Assembly: GCA_019683695.1 (NCBI GenBank)
Contig: JADGHX010000038.1
Coordinates: 1 to 32,299, forward strand
Direction: 5' to 3'
Source of the DNA: Steroidobacteraceae bacterium
GTDB taxonomy: Bacteria > Pseudomonadota > Gammaproteobacteria > Steroidobacterales > Steroidobacteraceae
DNA: 32,299 bases
The position numbers were made by a program, and so were the translations under genes. Under the pieces are notes generated by a model. It was not told the origin of the DNA, ran no database searches, and was given only the letters and a program-made list of their open reading frames with translations. Below are positions 26,036 through 32,299 of the stretch, piece after piece (the stretch's first letter is position 1; every line of letters begins with the position of its first letter).

Positions 26036-26341
26036 CGGGGGTCTCCGGGAGTGATCTGATGGGGCGTCCTGAACGGAGATTCTGCACGCCCGTTGACGGT
26101 GAGTTCGTTACGAATCGTAAGCTGCTCGGGCACTTGCGCCGCCTGCGCGGCGCGTGGACCGCCGGCGCCACAGCTCACCGGCGGAAAGAGGCGCCGGATG
26201 CAGGCCGGGGCTCGCCCACACGCCGGCACGCTGGCGTGCGCAACGAGACTGCGTGCAGACCGGCTCCATCGATGCAGCCGCGCAGCGCCGCCTGTAGACT
26301 TGCGCGCCTTCCATGTCCGAAACCCCCGAGGTTCCAAGCCC
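26036..26341. other. Divergent intergenic region between the EF-hand gene and argS
   Basis: These 306 bases contain the ribosome site of the EF-hand gene (GGAG near its ATG), a TTGACG hexamer at 26093-26098 that could be a -35 element toward argS, and a perfect 13-base palindrome at 26108-26120. The rest, up to 26341, would be a GC-rich argS leader with several possible short hairpins. A minus-strand frame runs from 26514 and ends in a TGA overlapping the EF-hand ATG (ATGA); no domain is recognisable in it. I see no tRNA or known riboswitch. Confidence 0.5.
26108..26120. promoter_or_regulatory. Palindrome TTACGAATCGTAA, possible operator
   Basis: TTACGA (26108-26113) and TCGTAA (26115-26120) form a perfect dyad around one A. 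It starts 73 bases upstream of the EF-hand ATG and 222 bases upstream of the argS TTG. It would overlap the region expected for a -10 box of the TTGACG at 26093. No regulator gene is adjacent. Confidence 0.35.
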
Positions 26342-28102
26342 TTGAAGCAGCAGCTCGAACAGCTTCTTCTCAGCGCCCTGCAGAAGCTTGCGGGCACGCT
26401 CCTGCCGAGCATGCCGGATGCGTCCCTGGTCAGCGTGGAGCGCACGCGCGACACGCAGCATGGCGACTTCGCGACGAACGTGGCCATGCGCCTTGCGAAG
26501 TCCGCACGCCGCAACCCGCGCGAGCTCGCTCAGGCAATCGTGGCTGCGCTGCCGGCGAGCCCGCTGGTGGCAAAGACCGAGGTGGCAGGCGCTGGCTTCA
26601 TCAATTTCTTCCTGACCTCCGGCGCGTATGCGCAGGAGATCGGCCGCATTCACGAGCTGGGAGAGGCGTACGGGCGCAGCACGCTGGGCAAGGGCCAGCG
26701 CATCATCGTGGAGTTCGTTTCCGCAAACCCCACGGGCCCGCTGCACGTGGCGCACGGCCGGCACGCCGCTTACGGCGCAACGCTGGCGAATGTGCTCTCC
26801 GCGGCCGGGTTCAACGTGCACCGGGAGTACTACATCAACGACGCGGGCCGGCAGGTGGATATCCTCGCGTCGAGTGTGTGGCTGCGGTATCTCGAAACCT
26901 TCGGCGAGCAGGTCGTGATCCCCGCGAACGGCTATCCGGGCGAGTACCTGAAGCCGGTCGCCGCCCGGCTGCGCGAGCGGGTTGGCGATGCGCTTCGCCG
27001 TGATGCCGCTGCGGTTTACGCAGGCCTGCCGCCGGATGAGCCCGCCGGCGGTGACAAGGAGGTCTACATCGATGCCGTCATCGCGCGCGCCCGGGAGCTG
27101 ATCGGCGCAGAGGGATTTCAGCGCGTGATCGAGGTGTCGCTCGAAGCCATGCTGGAGGACATCCGCAGCGACCTCGAAGAGTTCGGCGTGGTGTTCGACC
27201 GGTGGTATTCCGAGCGGTCGCTCGAAACGAGTGGGGCGATCGAACGCGCGCTCACCCGCCTGGAGCAGCAGGGCCGGCTTTACCGCAAGGACGGCGCCGT
27301 CTGGTTCCGCGCCACCGAGTTCGGGGACGAGAAGGACCGTGTGGTCGTGCGTGAGAACGGCCAGAAGACCTACTTCGCCTCCGACATCGCGTATCACCTG
27401 GACAAGCGCGAGCGCGGCTTCGAGCGGCTGATCGACGTGCTGGGCTCCGACCATCACGGATACGTGGCGCGGGTGCGCGCGGGACTTGCGGCGATGAACG
27501 AGCCGCCGGACTCTCTCGAGGTGGCGCTGATCCAGATCGTGACGCTGTATCGCGGGAACGAGCAGCTCAAGATGGGCAAGCGCTCCGGCCAGTTCGTCAC
27601 CCTGCGCCAGTTGCGCGCCGAGGTCGGCAACGACGCTTGCCGCTTCTTCTACCTGCTGCGCAGCCACGAGCAGCACCTGGATTTCGACCTGGAGCTCGCC
27701 ACGTCGCGCACGAACGAGAACCCCGTGTACTACATTCAGTACGCGCACGCGCGCGTGGCCAGCGTGCTGAAGCAGCTCGCGGCGCGCGGGCTGCAGTTCG
27801 ACCGCGCCGGGGGCCTTGCGAACCTGGACAAGCTCGTCACGCCGCAAGAGCAGGCGCTCATTGCCACGCTGCTGCGGTATCCCGAAACGGTGGAGCAGGC
27901 GGCGCTCAATCGTGCACCCCACAGCATCGTTTACTATCTGCGTGACCTGGCGAACGCGTTCCATACGTACTACAACGCCGAGCAGTTCATCGTGGAGGAT
28001 GCAGCCGTGCGTAACGCACGACTCGCGCTCGTTCTGGCCGCGGGCCAGGTGATCCGCAACGGCCTCACGCTGCTGGGTGTTTCCGCGCCGGAGAGCATGT
28101 GA
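26342..28102 (+). CDS. argS: Arginyl-tRNA synthetase
   Basis: The 586-residue protein matches ArgRS. The N-terminal Add-1 domain ([15 protein letters not shown]) is followed by the class I signature [14 protein letters not shown] (about 127-140), an ArgRS-typical YYINDAGRQ, and the KMSKS-equivalent [10 protein letters not shown] (about 409-418). The helical anticodon-binding domain follows ([26 protein letters not shown]) and ends with a typical C-terminus. The start is a TTG at 26342; GAGG lies 10 bases upstream. No ATG or GTG fits in frame nearby. A 10-codon ATG frame at 26313 ([10 protein letters not shown]) ends in a TGA overlapping this TTG. The stop overlaps the next gene's ATG (TGATG). 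Confidence 0.95.
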   Translation: MKQQLEQLLLSALQKLAGTLLPSMPDASLVSVERTRDTQHGDFATNVAMRLAKSARRNPRELAQAIVAALPASPLVAKTEVAGAGFINFFLTSGAYAQEIGRIHELGEAYGRSTLGKGQRIIVEFVSANPTGPLHVAHGRHAAYGATLANVLSAAGFNVHREYYINDAGRQVDILASSVWLRYLETFGEQVVIPANGYPGEYLKPVAARLRERVGDALRRDAAAVYAGLPPDEPAGGDKEVYIDAVIARARELIGAEGFQRVIEVSLEAMLEDIRSDLEEFGVVFDRWYSERSLETSGAIERALTRLEQQGRLYRKDGAVWFRATEFGDEKDRVVVRENGQKTYFASDIAYHLDKRERGFERLIDVLGSDHHGYVARVRAGLAAMNEPPDSLEVALIQIVTLYRGNEQLKMGKRSGQFVTLRQLRAEVGNDACRFFYLLRSHEQHLDFDLELATSRTNENPVYYIQYAHARVASVLKQLAARGLQFDRAGGLANLDKLVTPQEQALIATLLRYPETVEQAALNRAPHSIVYYLRDLANAFHTYYNAEQFIVEDAAVRNARLALVLAAGQVIRNGLTLLGVSAPESM

Positions 28103-28686
28103 TGACGCGCGGCAGCGCAGGCCGACTCACCGCACGCGACTACAAGAGGCCGGTTCGGCGATCGCTCGATCTGAGCCGATTCCGTGAGTTCGGGGCGGGG
28201 GTGCTGACCGGGTTGGTGCTGGCGAGCGCCGTGTTCATCTACAAGAGCGGTGCTGAGCAGGCGCCGCCGGAAAGCCCGCGTCCGGAGCCGCAGCGCGCGC
28301 CGAAGCCCGATCCCGATCCGGAGGCGACGGCCGCGGCGAACGCCGGTGACCAGTACGATTTCTACGAGATGCTGCCGAACTTCGAGGTCGTGGTTCCCGA
28401 GCGCGACCGCGACGTCAAGCGCGACTTGCCCGCGGCGCGCATCGAACGGCCCGGCGTCTACGTGCTGCAGGCGGGGTCCTACCGGAACCTGCCGGATGCG
28501 GAGCGCGTGCGCGCACAACTTGCCCTGCAGGGCATCGAGTCCAAGGTGCAGCGCGTGGCCGTGGACAACGATGTGTGGCATCGCGTGCGCATCGGCCCCA
28601 TCAGCGACCTCGCGGAGCTGAACCGGCTGCGGCGGCAGCTGCAGGCGGCCGAGATCGACGGGCTCGTGATCCGCGTCGGAGATTAG
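28102..28686 (+). CDS. SPOR-domain membrane protein (FtsN-like)
   Basis: The 194-residue protein has a short basic cytoplasmic tail, one transmembrane helix (about 30-47, EFGAGVLTGLVLASAVFIY), and a Pro/Glu/Ala-rich periplasmic linker (about 50-80). A C-terminal SPOR domain (about 118-193) follows: GVYVLQAGSYRNLPDAERVR, GIESKVQRV, WHRVRIGPISDLAELNRLR. SPOR domains bind denuded peptidoglycan at the division site. The argS to SPOR order is common in gammaproteobacteria, where the gene is often called ftsN. The symbol is left empty because the short FtsN activation segment is not clearly identified. The ATG is coupled to argS. Confidence 0.88.
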   Translation: MTRGSAGRLTARDYKRPVRRSLDLSRFREFGAGVLTGLVLASAVFIYKSGAEQAPPESPRPEPQRAPKPDPDPEATAAANAGDQYDFYEMLPNFEVVVPERDRDVKRDLPAARIERPGVYVLQAGSYRNLPDAERVRAQLALQGIESKVQRVAVDNDVWHRVRIGPISDLAELNRLRRQLQAAEIDGLVIRVGD

Positions 28687-28688
28687 CG

Positions 28689-30020
28689 GTGTTGCGCCCA
28701 CGGATGGCGTTGGTTCTTGCTGGAGCGCTGCTCGCGTCCTGCGGCGGTCAGCCGAAGCGGGATGCGCCAGCCGCTCACCTGCTGAAAGCGCCCGTCACGC
28801 TCCCTGCGCCGGCCGTGCCGCAGCCCGCGGTCACCGTGGCAGCCGTGGGCGACATCATGTTGGGCACGGACTATCCGGACAACATCCTTCCGGATGACGA
28901 TGGCGTCGGGTTCCTCGCCGATGTGACGCCGGTGCTTTCCGCCGCGGACATCGCCTTCGGCAATCTCGAAGGCGTTCTCATGGATGGCGGCGAGCCCGTG
29001 AAGCGCTGCGGGTCGGCGCAGAACGCGCCAGCTGCGGCGACTGTGCCGGCCTCGAACCCCCGCGTCGCTGAGGTGCGCCGGTCGGGAGCCGCAGAGTCTC
29101 CTCCGCCATCGCAAGGCGAGGATGAAACGCTGGGGGAGGCGGAGGCGCTCACCGCGAGCTCCGCATCCCCCCCTTCGCCAAGCGAGCCCTCTCAGCAGGC
29201 AGAGCAGAGCGCGTCGGACCCGGCAGTGCAGGCGCCTGTCACGTCCGGAAGCTGTTACGTCTTCCGATCACCCACGCGCTACGCGAACTACCTGCGCGAC
29301 GCGGGTTTCGACGTGATGAGTCTCGCCAACAATCACGCGCAGGATTTCGGCGACCTGGGCAGAGACTCGTCGATGCAAGCGCTGGACGCCGTCGGCATCC
29401 GCCACTCCGGGCGCGAGGGAGACGTCGCGGAATGGAACGTCCAGGGCCGCCGGGTCGCGCTCGTCGCGTTCGCACCGAACGTGGGCTCCCATCAGCTCAA
29501 CGATCTGGTGCGCGCGCAGAAGATTGTCACGGCACTCGCCGGTCGCAACGATATCGTCATCGTGTCGTTTCATGGCGGCGCCGAGGGTGAAGGCGCCTCC
29601 ATCCTGCCCTTTGCGCGCGAGACGTTTCATGGCGAGGATCGGGGCAACGTCGTGGAATTCGCGCGCACGGTCGTCGACGCGGGTGCGGATCTGGTGCTCG
29701 GGCACGGGCCGCATGTCCTGCGCCCGCTGGAGCTGTATCGAGATCGGCTCATCGCCTACAGCCTCGGCAACTTCGCCACTTACTACGGCATCAGCGTGAA
29801 CGGCATCCGCGGGCTTGCGGGTGTGCTCGTGGCGCGCCTCGCCGACGACGGGCGTTTTCTTGACGGGCGGTTCGAATCGACCATTCAGATTCGCCCGGCA
29901 GGCCCGACGCTCGATCCGGCCGCGCGCGGGGCCGCACTCCTGCGCGAGCTCACCGCCGTGGCGTTCCCCCAGGGCGCGTTGCGCATCGAACCGGACGGAC
30001 GAATCCTGAGAAATCCCTGA
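28689..30020 (+). CDS. CapA-like (poly-gamma-glutamate synthesis/PGA_cap) lipoprotein with a long internal low-complexity insert
   Basis: The 443-residue protein begins with a lipobox (LLASC, C18), so it is probably an outer-membrane or periplasmic lipoprotein. The CapA metallophosphatase-like fold is seen in AVGDIMLGTD, FGNLEGVL, MSLANNHAQDFG, IVSFHGGAEGE, VLGHGPHVLRPLELY and IAYSLGNFATYYG. Between two conserved cysteines (C107 and C189, before YVFRSP) there are about 80 residues rich in Ser, Ala, Pro and Glu. Relatives I know have only a short turn there. The GTG at 28689 was chosen because it gives an N-terminus with two Arg and has GGAG 7 bases upstream; ATG 28704 is an alternative. It starts 2 bases after the SPOR gene. 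Confidence 0.88.
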   Translation: MLRPRMALVLAGALLASCGGQPKRDAPAAHLLKAPVTLPAPAVPQPAVTVAAVGDIMLGTDYPDNILPDDDGVGFLADVTPVLSAADIAFGNLEGVLMDGGEPVKRCGSAQNAPAAATVPASNPRVAEVRRSGAAESPPPSQGEDETLGEAEALTASSASPPSPSEPSQQAEQSASDPAVQAPVTSGSCYVFRSPTRYANYLRDAGFDVMSLANNHAQDFGDLGRDSSMQALDAVGIRHSGREGDVAEWNVQGRRVALVAFAPNVGSHQLNDLVRAQKIVTALAGRNDIVIVSFHGGAEGEGASILPFARETFHGEDRGNVVEFARTVVDAGADLVLGHGPHVLRPLELYRDRLIAYSLGNFATYYGISVNGIRGLAGVLVARLADDGRFLDGRFESTIQIRPAGPTLDPAARGAALLRELTAVAFPQGALRIEPDGRILRNP

Positions 30021-30062
30021 CGCGAGTGCCGGAACGCGGGTTGGCCCGCAACCGGCAGAGCT

Positions 30063-32299
30063 TCAGCGGGAATGCGCGACTGCCAGCGCCCGCTGGCGCG
30101 CGAGCAGCGCTTCGAGCTGCTGCACGGGCAGGGGCCGCGAGTGCAGATAGCCCTGGGATTGATCGCAGCGAAGCTCCTTGAGGAGCTCCAGTTGCTCCTG
30201 CGTTTCCACACCTTCGGCAATGGAGATGAGATCGAACGCCGACGCGAGCCCGATGATGCTGGAGACGAGCGTGACGCTCGCGCGATCCGTGGGCAGACCG
30301 CTGATGAACGCGCGATCGATCTTCAGCAGATCCACCGGCAGCTTCGACAGCAATCCGAGCGACGAATAGCCCGTGCCGAAATCGTCGATGGCAATGCGCA
30401 GCCCGGCATTGCGCAGCTCGCGCAGCTTCCGGCTCGTGCCTTCGAGGTCCTGCAGCAGGCCGGTTTCCGTGATCTCGATGTCGACGCCGTAGCCTTCACG
30501 CGGCCAGCCTGTTGCGGCCTTCAGGACGGTGTCCACGAACGTGCGCCGGCGCACCTGATGCGCCGACACGTTCACCGCAACCCGCACCGGCCCCAGGCCG
30601 AGCCGCTGCCAGCGCCGGCAGTCCTCCGTGGCCTTGCGCAGCACCCAATCGCCAACGGGAACGATCATGCCCGATGACTCGAGCACGGGCAGAAAGCGCG
30701 CGGGTGGCACGAGCCCTTCCTGAGGGTCGTTCCACCGCAGCAGGGCCTCGACGCCGTCGATGCGCCCCGTGGCCACATTCACCTGAGGCTGGTAGTAGAG
30801 GACGAACTGCTGCTCATCCAGCGCCGCGCGCAAGCGGTGCTCCAGCGAGAGCCGCTCGGCCAGCTCGCTGTGCATCTGCAATTGATAGTGCAGGTACTGT
30901 TCGCCGGACGTCTTCGCCTGTTTCAGCGCGGCCTCGGCACGCTGAACGAGCGTGTTGCCGTCTTCTCCGGACCCCGCGTAGCGCGCGATGCCGGACTTGA
31001 ACGACACGCGCAGCCGATGCCCGTCAATTTCGAAGGCCTCGCGGAAAACCGTGCTCTCGAGCAGCGCCGTAGCGTTCTCTTCCGTGTTCTCCGGCAGCAG
31101 CATCGCAAGCGCGAACGTGCCGCCACCCAGGTATCCGAGCCGTTCGCCATCGTCCAGATGATGCTTCACGCGCTCGGCCACCTTCTGCAGCAGCAGGTCC
31201 CCGACGTGCCGCCCGAAACTGTCGTTCACGTGGCTGAGCCGATCGACGTCGAAGGCCACCACAACCGGCTGAGCGGTAGGTCCCACGCCCTGGCGGATCA
31301 GCTCGTCCACGCGTTCGCAGAACACGGCGCGCTTCGCAAGGCCCGTGAGCGGATCGAAGTACGCGAGCAGCTCGAACGCGTCTTCCTTCTGCCGATACTG
31401 CAGGGCGAACGAGACGTTTGCGGCGATTTCCTGCAGGAGCCGCAGCTCCTCCTCCTGCACCAGATCGCCTTCGCGTGAGCACAACGTGAGCGCCCCAACG
31501 CGCGCGCCGTCCACGATGAACGGCAACGCCGCCATCGAACGATAGCCCGCCTTCAACAGCTCGAGCCGATTGGCCACCGGCGGCTCGGACTGCGTGAGGT
31601 CGTTTGCAATGGTGATCTCGCCCGTGCGCAGCGCGCGGCTCAGCAGGCTGGTGTCCGGCTCGGTGCCGTTGCTGATGGGAAACTCGACGGGGCTCAGACG
31701 GCTCATGTCGCCGCCCGCCCAGTACCACGGCACGGCGTGCTTTCCGTCTGGCGTGACCATCGAGACGACCGAGTGATCGTATCCGCCCACCTGCATGGCG
31801 AGCCGGCACGTCTCGCGCAGCAACGCATCCCGGTCGCGTATGCGCACGACCGCGGCATTGATGCCGCTCTGCATCTGCAGCACGCGCGTGAGCCGCGCGA
31901 TGCGCTCTTGCTGCTGCTTTCGTTCGGTGATGTCGCGATGAGTGCCGCGAAAGCCTGTGACGCGGCCATCGGCACCGATGAGCGCCAGCAGGTTGCCTTC
32001 GAGCCAGCGGTACTCACCGTCCTTGTGCCGCCATCGCGCCACCACGCCACTGACCGTGCGCCGATGCGTGTCCAGACGCGCGAGCGTGTCCGCAAACGCC
32101 GGGCTGTCTTCCTCGTGAATGTAGTCGGTGAAATGCGTGCCGTTCAGCTCATCCGGCGAGAGCCCGAGCATGCGGCGAACGGACTCGCTGCTGAAAACAT
32201 ACCGCCCACCCGCACCCAGCTCCCAGATCCAGTCCTGCGAGGTGTCGATGATGTCTCGCAGGCGCTGCTCGCTTTCCCGGATGCGCAGCTCCGCGAAGC
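30063..32299 (-). CDS. PAS-GAF-GGDEF(degenerate)-EAL signalling protein, N-terminus cut by window edge
   Basis: The frame is open to the last base, so the N-terminus lies outside. In order: a PAS/PAC domain (RDIIDTSQDWIWELGAGG onward to GFRGTHRDITER), a GAF domain (VRIRDRDALLRETCRLA through ALQYRQ), a GGDEF domain, and an EAL domain. The GGDEF has FDVDRLSHVNDSFGRHVGD, but its signature reads GGGTF instead of GGDEF, so cyclase activity is unlikely. The EAL domain looks active: GVEALLRW, NVSAHQVRR, EITETGLLQD, AIDDFGTGYSSL, LLKIDRAFISGL, IAEGVETQEQLELL. It would hydrolyse cyclic di-GMP, with PAS/GAF as input. No membrane helix is seen in the part present. The gene is convergent with the CapA gene. 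Confidence 0.93.
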   Translation of the reverse strand, partial: FAELRIRESEQRLRDIIDTSQDWIWELGAGGRYVFSSESVRRMLGLSPDELNGTHFTDYIHEEDSPAFADTLARLDTHRRTVSGVVARWRHKDGEYRWLEGNLLALIGADGRVTGFRGTHRDITERKQQQERIARLTRVLQMQSGINAAVVRIRDRDALLRETCRLAMQVGGYDHSVVSMVTPDGKHAVPWYWAGGDMSRLSPVEFPISNGTEPDTSLLSRALRTGEITIANDLTQSEPPVANRLELLKAGYRSMAALPFIVDGARVGALTLCSREGDLVQEEELRLLQEIAANVSFALQYRQKEDAFELLAYFDPLTGLAKRAVFCERVDELIRQGVGPTAQPVVVAFDVDRLSHVNDSFGRHVGDLLLQKVAERVKHHLDDGERLGYLGGGTFALAMLLPENTEENATALLESTVFREAFEIDGHRLRVSFKSGIARYAGSGEDGNTLVQRAEAALKQAKTSGEQYLHYQLQMHSELAERLSLEHRLRAALDEQQFVLYYQPQVNVATGRIDGVEALLRWNDPQEGLVPPARFLPVLESSGMIVPVGDWVLRKATEDCRRWQRLGLGPVRVAVNVSAHQVRRRTFVDTVLKAATGWPREGYGVDIEITETGLLQDLEGTSRKLRELRNAGLRIAIDDFGTGYSSLGLLSKLPVDLLKIDRAFISGLPTDRASVTLVSSIIGLASAFDLISIAEGVETQEQLELLKELRCDQSQGYLHSRPLPVQQLEALLARQRALAVAHSR

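Noticed and set aside
26108-27964. 618-codon open frame antisense to argS
   Set aside because: High GC content keeps antisense frames open; the translation has no recognisable domain, while the plus strand encodes an intact ArgRS.

Overview
This is a GC-rich stretch of chromosome, almost certainly from a gammaproteobacterium. The gene complement and order resemble Xanthomonadales/Steroidobacterales-type genomes: a sigma factor, small membrane protein and DUF3106 trio; a three-subunit pntAA-pntAB-pntB transhydrogenase; argS followed by an FtsN-like SPOR gene; and single-copy priA, tex, tag and tyrS. No rRNA, tRNA, CRISPR array, prophage or complete insertion sequence was seen. Everything here comes from reading the sequence and ORF translations; no database search was run.

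Layout. 1-1045: the 3' part of an ECF-type sigma factor and its zinc-finger anti-sigma partner. 1372-3108 (minus): a 5'-3' exonuclease downstream of an HNH endonuclease. 3228-6543 (plus): proton-translocating transhydrogenase operon plus a small membrane protein. 6549-9269 (minus): a large hybrid sensor kinase. 9349-10860 (minus): a coupled sigma factor / membrane protein / DUF3106 repeat-protein operon. 11001-13217: priA. 13524-14042: a DUF4279-like protein.

14177-17237 (minus) is the most interesting part. A GbsR/MarR-type regulator, a DUF4166 protein and a three-domain fusion (membrane domain, TIGR01777-type SDR, DCC thiol-redox domain) form a tight operon. Its promoter is strong by eye, and a perfect 8-bp-arm inverted repeat overlaps the -10 element, so the operon is probably autoregulated.

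The right half is mostly housekeeping: tag and tex (divergent), an aldo/keto reductase, a Nudix hydrolase, an orphan arsC, a GNAT acetyltransferase divergent from tyrS, a secreted EF-hand protein with a clear terminator, and then argS, a SPOR protein and a CapA-like lipoprotein that are closely packed and probably co-transcribed. The right edge cuts an EAL phosphodiesterase with PAS, GAF and degenerate GGDEF domains. A 21-bp tandem repeat at 23177-23218 beside a truncated reading frame is the only sign of mobile DNA, and it is weak.

No unambiguous new defence or mobile system is present. The regulator/DUF4166/triple-fusion operon is the best candidate for an undescribed function, probably in the cell envelope or membrane redox.
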